The notes beneath the pieces were generated by a model that was not told the DNA's origin, ran no database searches, and saw only the letters and a program-made list of their open reading frames with translations. DNA of 64,000 bases from Chryseobacterium indologenes (GTDB lineage Bacteria > Bacteroidota > Bacteroidia > Flavobacteriales > Weeksellaceae): the NCBI GenBank assembly GCA_002439165.1, contig DJTE01000029.1, forward strand, positions 49,638 through 113,637, in the 5' to 3' direction. The translations under genes were made by a program, and so were the position numbers. Positions 54,204 to 62,577 of this stretch are shown one piece after another; within the stretch, counting starts at the first letter, position 1, and every line of letters starts with the position of its first letter.

Positions 54204-55139
54204 ATGAAAGATTCCATCCTAAACAATACACTCCGTAAAGCGGTTTTTATTATACCTGCTGTTTTATGCCTTACCCCGTGGGTTTCTTCACCAGTCGCTC
54301 TGGCATCAGGATTTGTTCTGGCTGTAACCATCGGTAATCCGTTTGAGAAATACCTCCATCAATATATTCATTTACTGCTCCAGGTTTCTATTGTAGGTCT
54401 TGGTTTCGGGCTTAAACTGGATGAGGCCCTGCAGGCGGGAAAATCGGGATTTCTCCTAACGGTAATGAGTATTATAACCGTTATGGTACTTGGATATGTT
54501 CTGGGGAGGGTATTTAAACTGGAAAAGAAGCTTTCTTATCTGATTTCTGCGGGAACAGCGATCTGCGGGGGAAGTGCCATTGCAGCGGTCTCTCCTATTA
54601 TAAAACCGGATACCAGAGAAATATCTCTGGGACTTGCTATTGTTTTTACTTTAAATTCTATCGCCCTGTTTATCTATCCTGCTATCGGGCATATACTTCA
54701 TCTTTCCCAGGAACAGTTCGGACTGTGGTGTGCGGTAGGTATTCATGATACCAGTTCTGTGGTAGGTGCAGCAGGAAAATACGGCTATGAAGCCTTAAAA
54801 ACCGCTACCACGGTAAAGCTGGCCCGTGCATTATGGATTATCCCGGTTTCCGTGATCACGATGTTTATCTTTAAAAATAAAGAATCAAAGATTAAAATCC
54901 CGTGGTTTATCGGATGGTTTATTCTTGCCATACTCCTGAACACTTATTTTCCTGTTTTTGACTTTTTCAGCAGTACGGTAACTTCTCTGGCCAGATCCGG
55001 GCTGAATCTGACCTTATTTTTTATCGGCTCTACGCTTTCGGTACAGACTTTAAAAACGATTGGAATGAAGCCGCTGGCAATGGCTGTCATCCTTTGGATC
55101 GTGATCAGTGTGGGAAGCCTGCTTTATATCATTCATTAA
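54204..55139 (+). CDS. YeiH-family (putative sulfate/sulfite exporter) membrane protein
   Basis: 311 residues from MKDSILNNTLRKAVFII, with about 9-10 membrane segments and the family pattern AGTAICGGSAIAAVSPII, GIHDTSSVVGAA and FFIGSTLSVQTLK. The family is annotated as putative sulfate exporters. A TTG at 54177 would add nine residues and was not used. Adjacent LysR gene suggests regulation by sulfur status. Confidence 0.9.
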   Translation: MKDSILNNTLRKAVFIIPAVLCLTPWVSSPVALASGFVLAVTIGNPFEKYLHQYIHLLLQVSIVGLGFGLKLDEALQAGKSGFLLTVMSIITVMVLGYVLGRVFKLEKKLSYLISAGTAICGGSAIAAVSPIIKPDTREISLGLAIVFTLNSIALFIYPAIGHILHLSQEQFGLWCAVGIHDTSSVVGAAGKYGYEALKTATTVKLARALWIIPVSVITMFIFKNKESKIKIPWFIGWFILAILLNTYFPVFDFFSSTVTSLARSGLNLTLFFIGSTLSVQTLKTIGMKPLAMAVILWIVISVGSLLYIIH

Positions 55140-55162
55140 ACATTATTTTTCCTGAAATGCAC

Positions 55163-55189
55163 AGACCTCTTTATGAGGTTTTGCTTTTT
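55163..55189 (+). terminator. Possible terminator of the YeiH-like gene
   Basis: Short stem AGACCTC / GAGGTTT with a T-rich tail. Confidence 0.5.
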
Positions 55190-55330
55190 ACCAAACAAAG
55201 AATTATTGATAGGCATTGCTGATTTTTGAAGGGCAAAAGGTGATTTAATGAAGCTGGTTTTTAATATTTATTTTAATTGCTTTTTATATTTTGCCACGGC
55301 TGCACGAATTTTCCCGTATTTAAATTTCTC

Positions 55331-55356
55331 ATATTCTGCGGATTGAACAGATTTTT
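55331..55356 (+). repeat. Dispersed repeat, diverged copy
   Basis: ATATTCTGCGGATTGAACAG followed by ATTTTT resembles CTGGCAGATTNNGCAGATTTTT with several changes. Confidence 0.4.
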
Positions 55357-55418
55357 AATTAGGAGAAGAATAAAAATCGTAGGTGGATTCTATGCGCGAA
55401 TTTTTTTCTCTCGCAAAT

Positions 55419-55440
55419 CTGGCAGATTGAGCAGATTTTT
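55419..55440 (+). repeat. Dispersed CTGGCAGATTNNGCAGAT repeat, copy 3
   Basis: CTGGCAGATTGAGCAGATTT matches copies at 282-300 and 5550-5572. Confidence 0.6.
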
Positions 55441-55651
55441 TCTTCTGTGGCAAACAGAAATCGTAGATTTCTAAAAACTCATGTGCACTTTTATGCATAA
55501 AGCTTTACTGTTATTTTGAACTTAAGTGTAAAGCCTTTTGTGTCTGTTGTGGTTAAAAATACTTCATTGCCACGAACACACGAATGATTTATTAGTTTAT
55601 TAATGATATTTTAGGACAATATATTCTTGTTAATCACGATCAACAAAGCAC

Positions 55652-55681
55652 AAAAACCTTCCGGAAATCCGAAAGGCTTTT
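55652..55681 (-). terminator. Terminator of the 59-aa peptide gene
   Basis: On the minus strand AAAAGCCTTTCGG, ATTT loop, CCGGAAGG and a T run. Nearly the same hairpin occurs at 56186-56215 and 57803-57837. Confidence 0.8.
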
Positions 55682-55725
55682 GCATATTAAATGTGGAAAT
55701 GTTTATTCTGTAAATAAAACCAGGC

Positions 55726-55905
55726 TTACATTGCAGCTTCACCACAGTTATATCCCTGTGTACAGGCGATATACTGCACGCAGTACCATGGCCCTGTTAC
55801 GGAACCTGAGCAACTGCATCCGCAAAGAGATAAATCAGGTTTTCCGCTTATTCCTCCTGCAATGTTTTTAAGATCTGTTTTTGTTAGTTTTTTCGCGTTT
55901 TTCAT
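55726..55905 (-). CDS. GG-leader, Cys-rich peptide (paralog of 56235-56420)
   Basis: 59 residues. MKNAKKLTKTDLKNIAGG is a Gly-Gly-type leader (cleavage near residue 18); the core begins GISGKPDLSLCGCSCSG and contains VTGPWYCVQYIAC, then a third Cys-rich end (YNCGEAAM). Five of its six Cys align with the paralog at 56235-56420 in the pattern PDLSxCGCSCxGxVTGPxYC. The leader strongly suggests export by a peptidase-type ABC transporter; none lies nearby. Confidence 0.78.
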   Translation of the reverse strand: MKNAKKLTKTDLKNIAGGISGKPDLSLCGCSCSGSVTGPWYCVQYIACTQGYNCGEAAM

Positions 55906-56180
55906 AATGGTTGTGGTTTGGTTTGGAGATTTAACAATATAGTTTAGTTACATTTCAAAGTTAAACAAATATTAATTATTCGCAACATAATTTATCATAA
56001 AATTTAATAAATCATTGATTTCATTAGTATTATTAACATAGTTAAAAAAAATACCTCCGTAATATTTATTAAACAAGCCTCAGTTCAGCCTGAATTTGGA
56101 AGAGAACACCGGAACCCAGATTATTTTTAATTTTATTACCGTTCTAAATTTTATAATGACGATCAATACCAGGCCCTGAA
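55906..56180. other. Intergenic region upstream of the 59-aa peptide gene
   Basis: AT-rich, no supported gene. Around 55934-55963 the minus strand reads TTTGAAATGTAACTAAACTATATTGTTA, a promoter-like string given here in part as TTTGAAATGTAAC and TATATTGTTA. Confidence 0.4.
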
Positions 56181-56185
56181 TATAA

Positions 56186-56215
56186 CAAAACCTTCCGGTT
56201 TCCCGAAAGGTTTTT
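56186..56215 (-). terminator. Terminator of the 61-aa paralog gene
   Basis: AAAACCTTTCGG, GAAA loop, CCGGAAGGTTTT on the minus strand, followed by TGTT. Confidence 0.8.
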
Positions 56216-56234
56216 ACTCAATGAAATGTTTATA

Positions 56235-56420
56235 TCAACAGGTCATTACCTGCAGACATCTCTTGTATTTTACACAATATGACGGACCTGTTACTGCTCC
56301 CGTACAGCTGCATCCGCATTTTGAAAGATCCGGAGTCACTGCTCCTCCAACTCCTCCTACGATGTTTTTAAGGTCGTCTTTTTTTAACTTTTTTGCTTTT
56401 TTAAAAATTTCCTGTGACAT
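56235..56420 (-). CDS. GG-leader, Cys-rich peptide (paralog of 55726-55905)
   Basis: 61 residues. Leader MSQEIFKKAKKLKKDDLKNI VGG-type ending (Gly-Gly at about 22-23), core beginning GAVTPDLSKCGCSCTG and ending YCVKYKRCLQVMTC. It is very similar in the core to the 59-aa peptide, with six Cys. The spacing of the two genes and the same style of terminator suggest a local duplication. No modification enzyme is seen, so they may be unmodified Cys-bonded peptides. Confidence 0.78.
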   Translation of the reverse strand: MSQEIFKKAKKLKKDDLKNIVGGVGGAVTPDLSKCGCSCTGAVTGPSYCVKYKRCLQVMTC

Positions 56421-56543
56421 GATGTTTTGATTTTAATTAAACAATAGAATTAAATTCGCTTACTTTCAAAAGTAAATAAATAATAATTATTTTAAACCCA
56501 ATAAAATGTTAATTTATTCATTTACTTACGATTAACCTTTCTA

Positions 56544-57785
56544 TCATTCTGTAAATTCCAGGTCTTTATTATGGGTTTCAGAAATCGTAAGCGCCGAATA
56601 AAATGCCAGTCCAAATACAAGGGCTCCTACTATGGCAGCACTTATAATTACAGAAAAATTGGTTTTCAAAAGATCAAAAGCCAGGATCATCACAGGAACC
56701 AGTCCCCTTACCATATTGGGAACAGTAGTTGTTGCTGTGTTTCTGATGTTGGTTCCGAACTGTTCTGCCGCCAGTGTAACGAACATTGCCCAGTATCCGG
56801 TTCCCAGCCCAAGCCATACGCAGAAAATGTAGTACCGGGTTTCCGTATCCGTATTTCCGAACAGCATGATTGCTACCCCGGCCAGTGTAAAAAGCAGCAT
56901 ATAAAATATGGCCATTTTTCTGGATTTCAGAGCATGGGAAATGAATCCGCTCATCAGATCTCCCACAGAAATACCCACATACGCCCACATAATGGCTTTT
57001 CCGGGATTGAGCTCTTTTATTCCTAATTCAGGAGCAAACTGATTGGCTAGAACCGCAAGGATACCGATACAGAACCACGTAGGCAATCCCACGGCAATGC
57101 ATTTCAGATACCTGATCAGGCGGTCTTTATGGGTAAAAAAGGATAAGAAATTTCCTTTTGAAACGTTTTTATGCTCAATATTCTTATAAATTCCTGATTC
57201 TGAAACGCTGATTCTCAGCAGTAACAGAAGAATTCCCATAACACCACCTATGATATAGGAAATGTTCCATCCGCCGGCCAGCTCCACCGTCAACTGAGCC
57301 ACTACCGCTCCCATCAGGCCAAATCCTGCCACTACCGAGGTACCGATTGCCCTGAGATTCTTCGGCAGACTTTCAGAAACAAGGGTAATTCCGGCTCCAA
57401 GCTCTCCGGCCAGCCCGATACCCGCAATAAACCTTAAAGCGGCGTATTGATACACCAGATGCTCTTTAGGAAAGTAAGGAAGAAATCCACAGGCTATGTT
57501 CGCCAGGGAGTAAACCAAAATAGAACCGAAAAGCACAGAAAGCCGTCCTTTTTTGTCTCCGAATATTCCCCAGAACACCCCTCCTATCAGAAGCCCTACC
57601 ATCTGGCAGTTCAGGATAAAGGTTCCGTCGGTATCCGGGTTTAGGCCCAATGCCTTTAAACTGGGAATCCTCACAATTCCGAACAGCAGCAGGTCATAAA
57701 TATCTACGAAATATCCCAAAGCAGAAATAATAACGGGAATAGAAAAAATATACTTCAGTTTTGAAGACAGGGATAGTTCTTGCAT
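56544..57785 (-). CDS. MFS transporter (metabolite/H+ symporter type)
   Basis: 413 residues, 12 membrane segments. The motif GIFGDKKGRLS (between helices 2 and 3) and FIAGIGLAGELGAGITLVSE fit the MFS sugar/organic-acid porter group. The start MQELSLSS at 57785 is preferred. An in-frame ATG at 57869 gives a 28-residue extension, but that stretch is translated from the rny terminator hairpin and overlaps rny. Substrate unknown. Confidence 0.9.
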   Translation of the reverse strand: MQELSLSSKLKYIFSIPVIISALGYFVDIYDLLLFGIVRIPSLKALGLNPDTDGTFILNCQMVGLLIGGVFWGIFGDKKGRLSVLFGSILVYSLANIACGFLPYFPKEHLVYQYAALRFIAGIGLAGELGAGITLVSESLPKNLRAIGTSVVAGFGLMGAVVAQLTVELAGGWNISYIIGGVMGILLLLLRISVSESGIYKNIEHKNVSKGNFLSFFTHKDRLIRYLKCIAVGLPTWFCIGILAVLANQFAPELGIKELNPGKAIMWAYVGISVGDLMSGFISHALKSRKMAIFYMLLFTLAGVAIMLFGNTDTETRYYIFCVWLGLGTGYWAMFVTLAAEQFGTNIRNTATTTVPNMVRGLVPVMILAFDLLKTNFSVIISAAIVGALVFGLAFYSALTISETHNKDLEFTE

Positions 57786-57802
57786 TTTTAAGTTTTGATA
57801 AA

Positions 57803-57837
57803 AATAAAAAACCTTCCAGTTTCCTGAAAGGTTTTTA
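57803..57837 (-). terminator. Terminator of rny
   Basis: AAAAACCTTTCAG, GAAA loop, CTGGAAGG and T run on the minus strand, between the rny stop and the MFS start. Nearly the same hairpin as at 55652-55681 and 56186-56215. Confidence 0.8.
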
Positions 57838-57858
57838 TAAAATATCTTGATCCGATTA

Positions 57859-59427
57859 TTATCTTGCAATATTCACGGCTCTGGTCTCTCTGATTACGGT
57901 TACTTTTACCTGTCCCGGATAGGTAAGCTCGTTCTGGATCTTTTCAGAGATGTCATATGATAACTGAGAAGCAACTTCATCATTTACCTTTCCACTCTCT
58001 ACCATTACTCTAAGCTCTCTACCTGCCTGGATCGCATAAGCGCTTGATACGCCGTCGAAGCTTAATGCAGCAGATTCAAGATCTTTCAGTCTCTGAATGT
58101 AAGATTCCAGCACCTGTCTTCTTGCTCCCGGCCTTGCTCCTGAAATGGCATCGGCTACCTGGATGATCGGAGATAAAAGAGATTTCATTTCAATTTCATC
58201 GTGGTGAGCACCGATTGCGTTCACTACTTCAGGGTTTTCTCCGTATTTCTCAGCCCACTGCATTCCCAGTAAAGCGTGAGGAAGTTCAGATTCCTGCTCC
58301 GGTACTTTCCCTATATCGTGTAAAAGACCTGCTCTTTTGGCTAATTTCACATTTAATCCAAGTTCTGCGGCCATTGTTGCAGCGATATTCGCTACTTCTC
58401 TTGAGTGCTGAAGTAAGTTTTGTCCGTAAGAAGAGCGGTATTTCATTCTACCGACGATCTTGATCAGTTCAGGATGTAATCCGTGGATTCCCAGATCAAT
58501 GATGGTTCTTTTTCCTACTTCTATGATTTCTTCTTCAATCTGTTTTCTTGTTTTTTCCACCACTTCTTCAATTCTGGCCGGGTGGATTCTTCCGTCCGTT
58601 ACCAGTCTGTGAAGGGATAGTCTGGCGATCTCTCTTCTTACCGGATCGAAGCATGAAAGAAGGATGGCTTCAGGAGTATCGTCAACGATAATTTCTACAC
58701 CTGTTACGGCTTCCAAAGCACGGATATTTCTACCTTCTCTACCGATGATTCTACCTTTTACCTCATCAGATTCGATATTGAAAACAGATACTGAATTTTC
58801 GATAGCCTGCTCGGTTCCGATTCTCTGGATGGTCTGGATAACGATTTTTCTGGCTTCGTTCTTGGCATTCATCTGTGCTTCCTCCATGATTCCCTGAACG
58901 TGGGCCTGGGCTCTTGTTTTGGCTTCTGCCTTCATGGTTTCTACCAGTTCTGCTTTGGCTTCTTCCGCAGTGTAATTGGAGATTTTCTCCAGGATTTCCA
59001 CTTTTTTAGCAGTTGCTATATCCAGTTCCTGCTGTTTTCTGTCTAAGATCTCGTTTTTCTTGGCATAATCTGCGATCTGTCTGTCCAGGTCTTTTTCAAG
59101 TTTTCCGGTCTTGCTTAATTCATCGTTCAGTTTGTGCTCTTTGTCTTTTGTTCTTTTTTCTATCTCCTGCATTTTCTTTTCGCGGGACTGGATGTCTGCA
59201 TCATGCTGTGACTTCAGTTCCAGAAATTTCTCTTTGGCCTGAAGATTCTTTTCTTTCTTTATGGATTCAGCTTGAACATTTGCTTTTTCTATAAGGTTTT
59301 CGGCATTTTTCTTTGCATCATCTATAATAAATTTTGCCTTAGTATTCAGTGAGCTTCTCGAGAAAAATATCCCTATCACGGCTCCGATCACTAAGCAAAT
59401 AACGCCGGCTATAATGGCTGCTGTCAT
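57859..59427 (-). CDS. rny: Ribonuclease Y
   Basis: 522 residues. N-terminal membrane anchor (about 3-23, IIAGVICLVIGAVIGIFF), long coiled coil (about 30-210), KH domain with IIGREGRNIRALEAVTG, and HD domain with LLHDIGKVPE and HHDE. It starts endonucleolytic mRNA decay. Order with the neighbouring 6S RNA and zapA is preserved. Confidence 0.97.
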   Translation of the reverse strand: MTAAIIAGVICLVIGAVIGIFFSRSSLNTKAKFIIDDAKKNAENLIEKANVQAESIKKEKNLQAKEKFLELKSQHDADIQSREKKMQEIEKRTKDKEHKLNDELSKTGKLEKDLDRQIADYAKKNEILDRKQQELDIATAKKVEILEKISNYTAEEAKAELVETMKAEAKTRAQAHVQGIMEEAQMNAKNEARKIVIQTIQRIGTEQAIENSVSVFNIESDEVKGRIIGREGRNIRALEAVTGVEIIVDDTPEAILLSCFDPVRREIARLSLHRLVTDGRIHPARIEEVVEKTRKQIEEEIIEVGKRTIIDLGIHGLHPELIKIVGRMKYRSSYGQNLLQHSREVANIAATMAAELGLNVKLAKRAGLLHDIGKVPEQESELPHALLGMQWAEKYGENPEVVNAIGAHHDEIEMKSLLSPIIQVADAISGARPGARRQVLESYIQRLKDLESAALSFDGVSSAYAIQAGRELRVMVESGKVNDEVASQLSYDISEKIQNELTYPGQVKVTVIRETRAVNIAR

Positions 59428-59461
59428 AATATATATTGAGTTTTAATTGTCTTCATATCTA

Positions 59462-59640
59462 AATAAAAAAAGCCCACAATAATCCAGAGATTGAGAGTAA
59501 ACTCCTAATCAACACGATTTGAACTGATTTCTGCTGTCTGTAATCCGGACGGACCGGCACGCCATTCAGCGGACATTTGTTCGGTAATTGTTTAGCGTTG
59601 AGTTTACCTTTAATGTGTTAGAATTATTGTAGGCAGTTTT
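59462..59640 (-). ncRNA. ssrS: 6S RNA (SsrS-like)
   Basis: On the minus strand, the 5' GCCTACAATAAT (59623-59634) pairs with ATTATTGTGGGC (59472-59483), a 12-bp terminal stem; just inside, GGTAAACTC pairs with GAGTTTACT. A central loop and AU-rich tail run with seven T follow. The long imperfect hairpin and its place between zapA and rny match 6S RNA, whose gene lies next to zapA in many bacteria. It binds and inhibits RNA polymerase in stationary phase. Confidence 0.85.
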
Positions 59641-59656
59641 TTTCAGGAAAAAAAAT

Positions 59657-59944
59657 CTATTTCCCGATTTCATTCAGCGACTGATTAATTTTCACTAATC
59701 TTTCGTTGGTAGAATTTATATTTTTTTCGTAGTTCACAGACACCACTTCAGCGTTGGTTCCCAGTTTAAGGGCACACATGGCCAAAGCATCCTGTTTGTC
59801 TCTCACATCGAAATTCTGTTCAAAATCTTTAATCATATTTTCAATCTGCTTCCCTACTTTACGCAGAGTTTCTTCCTCTGCGGCCGGTACGTTCAGCGGA
59901 TACACTCTTCCTGCAATGTTTACGGTTATTCTTCTTACCTCCAT
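59657..59944 (-). CDS. zapA: Cell division protein ZapA
   Basis: 95 residues: EVRRITVNIAGRVYPLNVPA, then a coiled-coil (LRKVGKQIENMIKDFEQNFD). It bundles FtsZ. Overlaps the preceding gene by one base (TAATG), so the pair is translated together. Confidence 0.93.
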   Translation of the reverse strand: MEVRRITVNIAGRVYPLNVPAAEEETLRKVGKQIENMIKDFEQNFDVRDKQDALAMCALKLGTNAEVVSVNYEKNINSTNERLVKINQSLNEIGK

Positions 59945-60246
59945 TATAATCCACTGTTTTGAAGCTGTGCAATACAGAAATCAATTTCCTTCACCAGTCT
60001 GTTGATATGATTTTTCATCAGTCTGTTGTGTTCCGGGTTTCCTGATATTGCTGAATAAAGTTTTATATTTTTTTGTTCTTCTGCTAATACCTGATTTTTC
60101 CTCCTCTCTTCGTCGTATTTCTTTTTCAGTTCTTCATGCTCAGTATTTAATTCCGATAATTTTTCAGCAAGATTTTTATAATTCTTCTGTAAATTCAAAA
60201 TCTTTTTTTCTAATTCTGAAAAATTGTTTTCTAAATCTTGAAGCAT
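59944..60246 (-). CDS. Small coiled-coil protein upstream of zapA
   Basis: 100 residues, almost wholly a heptad-repeat coiled coil (about 1-70, rich in Leu, Glu, Lys), then a short tail NHINRLVKEIDFCIAQLQ. Its coupling to zapA suggests a cell-division partner, perhaps a ZapB-like role, which is inference. Confidence 0.75.
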   Translation of the reverse strand: MLQDLENNFSELEKKILNLQKNYKNLAEKLSELNTEHEELKKKYDEERRKNQVLAEEQKNIKLYSAISGNPEHNRLMKNHINRLVKEIDFCIAQLQNSGL

Positions 60247-60335
60247 TTCAGGTTTTGTATATTCTAACTAATAGCAAAAATAAAAAAATATTGACAGTAA
60301 CAAAAATAAATGTCCCTATATTTTGATCTGTTCAC

Positions 60336-60361
60336 AAAAAAGGAGATGCAGAAGCACCTCC
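60336..60361 (-). terminator. Terminator of the porT operon
   Basis: On the minus strand GGAGGTGC, TTCT loop, GCATCTCC (one G-U pair) followed by a run of T. Confidence 0.85.
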
Positions 60362-60385
60362 CTGTGTATTTTTATGAAATATTTT

Positions 60386-61168
60386 TTATTCAAATTTCAA
60401 TACGAACATGATGGCTCTCGTCTGAAGGGTAGACATTGCTGTTGCCCAATATGGAGGAGTATTGGCATTGTCTGCTACTTTTTCATTGTTCATGAAGAAT
60501 GTTCCTCTCACTGCCGGGGTAAGTTTGAATTTATTGAAGTAGAACTGAATTCCCATTTCGGCAGACCAGGCAAAGTTATGGGTGGTTGATCTGAATACCT
60601 GCTGCATGTTATCATCTTCTGAAGTTGCATTGGACTGCAGATTGACGATATAGTTAACCCCTGCCGCGATATAAGGTCTTGAATTGTACCATCTCTGACC
60701 GTGAAGTTCCAGTAATACAGGAACATCTACAAAAGTAGATTTCACCTCTCTTGTTTTGTCTTTATCCGTCAATGGAAAAGGCATAAATGCAGGATTGGTT
60801 AAAGTTCCGGCCGCATACTGGTCATTAGACTGCGTTTCAAAGATCAGCTGCCTCTGAGCAAATTGTAAGCCTGGTTCCAGTCTTAGATCCAAATAATCGT
60901 TCAGTCTCCATTTGGCGATAAGACCGGCACCGAAACTGTAACTTTCTTTAGATGTAACAAGATTCTGATTCCCATTCATACCATATCTTGGGTGAAGAAC
61001 GATACGGTAGTCCAGTCTGTTGCCATTCAAGTAAAAACCCCAGCTGAACTTCTGTTCGTCAAAGTCTTCCAACTTATCCATTCTGTTACGGGTTCTGAAT
61101 TGTGCGTCTGCAAAAACAGCGATATTTACTGAGGCTAAAACCAGTGCTCTTAATAAAAATTTATTCAT
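60386..61168 (-). CDS. porT: Type IX secretion protein PorT
   Basis: 260 residues, signal peptide (MNKFLLRALVLASVNIAVFA, cut near DAQF) and an 8-stranded outer-membrane beta-barrel pattern: GLIAKWRLNDYLDLRLEPG, YIAAGVNYIVNL. It is needed for type IX secretion in Bacteroidetes. It follows ubiE by 3 bases, an arrangement common in flavobacteria. Confidence 0.9.
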   Translation of the reverse strand: MNKFLLRALVLASVNIAVFADAQFRTRNRMDKLEDFDEQKFSWGFYLNGNRLDYRIVLHPRYGMNGNQNLVTSKESYSFGAGLIAKWRLNDYLDLRLEPGLQFAQRQLIFETQSNDQYAAGTLTNPAFMPFPLTDKDKTREVKSTFVDVPVLLELHGQRWYNSRPYIAAGVNYIVNLQSNATSEDDNMQQVFRSTTHNFAWSAEMGIQFYFNKFKLTPAVRGTFFMNNEKVADNANTPPYWATAMSTLQTRAIMFVLKFE

Positions 61169-61171
61169 AGG

Positions 61172-61903
61172 TTACTTTGTTGCTTTATAAATTGTGGCTA
61201 TACCTAAACTTAGTTTTTTATATTCTACTTTCTTAAATCCTGTATCTAAAAGAATTTGTTTCATCTTTTCCCCGAAAGGAAAAGCATTTACAGAATCCGG
61301 AAGGTACGTATATGCCCTATTATCTTTAGAAACCAGTCTGCCTATGGCAGGTAATATATTTTTGAAATAAAACATATAAAGCGGTCCCAAGAAACCCTCA
61401 ACCTTTGAAAACTCCAGTATATAAACACTCTTGTTATCTTTAACTACTCTTCTTAATTCTGCCAAACCTTTGGTAAGGTTCTCAAAATTCCTCACTCCAA
61501 ATGCAACGGAAACAGCATCAAATCTATTGTCCTCGAAAGGTAAATTTTCAGCATCTCCTTTTTGCATGGAAATTTTGCCGTCTAATTTAAGTTTTTTTAT
61601 TTTAATAACGCCAACATTTAGCATTTGTTGTGATAAATCCAAACCAATTACTTTCGCACCGGTTCCTTTTTCAATGGTGATTGCCAGATCTCCCGTTCCT
61701 GTAGCCACATCCAGCACTTCCTGCGGGTCGTCATTTTTCATCATTTTCACCAGCTTATTCCTCCACAGCACATCAATTTTCATTGATAAAACATGGTTCA
61801 GAAGGTCATACTTCGGTGCAATATTGTCGAACATATCCTCTACCTGGCTCTTTTTTGTAGCCTCAGAATTGTAGGGAGTAACTTTGGTAATATCTTTTGT
61901 CAA
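61172..61903 (-). CDS. ubiE: Demethylmenaquinone methyltransferase
   Basis: 243 residues. SAM-binding motif VLDVATGTGDLAI, then GDAENLPFEDNRFDAVSVAFGVRN and late DTGFKKVEYKKLSLGIATIY. The last step of menaquinone synthesis; Bacteroidetes lack ubiquinone so the menaquinone function applies. Confidence 0.96.
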   Translation of the reverse strand: MTKDITKVTPYNSEATKKSQVEDMFDNIAPKYDLLNHVLSMKIDVLWRNKLVKMMKNDDPQEVLDVATGTGDLAITIEKGTGAKVIGLDLSQQMLNVGVIKIKKLKLDGKISMQKGDAENLPFEDNRFDAVSVAFGVRNFENLTKGLAELRRVVKDNKSVYILEFSKVEGFLGPLYMFYFKNILPAIGRLVSKDNRAYTYLPDSVNAFPFGEKMKQILLDTGFKKVEYKKLSLGIATIYKATK

Positions 61904-61906
61904 AAC

Positions 61907-62476
61907 TTAAAACTTGTAATATTCTTTATAATAATTAAGGTAATCCTGCTTTCTGAAGATTTTTGATCTGGACTCCACTTTCTGGATGTTTTTGATCAGT
62001 TTGTCATAATCTTCGTCTACATTGTAATAAAAATCATCCGTATACAGCTTATTGAAATGCTTAGCTCCTCCGAAATATTCTTTACCGTCAATGGTTGTCT
62101 TGCCCAGCTGCATCAGTAATGAATCCTTTTTAAGATTGTATCCGTAATACTGGTCGTTTACATAATAATCCTGATGTGCAATATTGAGAAGGCCACGGAT
62201 TTTATTCACTTCAAACGCTGAATCATAGAGCATCTTCTTATTCTGGTCGAAAACTTTGATGGAGTTTTTCCCCTTATTCAGATCTACATGCACAGACTGC
62301 CCCGCCGAGATAACACCTTCGGAGCCGTTATTGATTTTAAAATAATACGTATTGGGAGTAGGATTATCTACGACATAATAATTCTTCTTGGCTAAAAAAA
62401 GGAAGTAGATCCCAAAGGCAACGATAAACGCCACAGCTGCAATAAGTAAGCCTTTTAAGGACGGATTGTTTTTCAT
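61907..62476 (-). CDS. Membrane-anchored protein of unknown function, 189 aa
   Basis: One N-terminal membrane segment (about 8-28, LLIAAVAFIVAFGIYFLFL) and a soluble part of about 160 residues (YYFKINNGSEGVIS, ...YYVNDQYYGYNL), probably outside the cytoplasm. No family recognised. It lies 3 bases before ubiE, so the three genes 61907, ubiE and porT form an operon. Confidence 0.8.
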   Translation of the reverse strand: MKNNPSLKGLLIAAVAFIVAFGIYFLFLAKKNYYVVDNPTPNTYYFKINNGSEGVISAGQSVHVDLNKGKNSIKVFDQNKKMLYDSAFEVNKIRGLLNIAHQDYYVNDQYYGYNLKKDSLLMQLGKTTIDGKEYFGGAKHFNKLYTDDFYYNVDEDYDKLIKNIQKVESRSKIFRKQDYLNYYKEYYKF

Positions 62477-62543
62477 AGATTGTAAAGTACAATTTTTGCA
62501 AATTTAATAATATTTTTAATTCTCCGTTATTAATATTAATTAT

Positions 62544-62551
62544 TAACTTTG
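62544..62551 (+). promoter_or_regulatory. -7 box of the KAS III gene
   Basis: TAACTTTG matches TAnnTTTG, 26 bases before the start. No TTG was found at the usual spacing. Confidence 0.4.
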
Positions 62552-62577
62552 CATCTTTAAAAAAATCATATAAACGA

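Larger units (their letters stand above)
55190..55640. other. Non-coding region with dispersed repeats
   Basis: No supported gene. It contains copies of the CTGGCAGATT repeat (55331-55356 and 55419-55440) and strings such as GCCACGGCTGCACGAAT and GCCACGAACACACGAAT, degenerate sequences that look like family members of dispersed intergenic repeats. Confidence 0.5.

Noticed and set aside
55277..55474. 65-codon plus-strand ORF in the repeat-rich gap
   Set aside because: It runs through degenerate dispersed repeats and has no protein-like pattern.
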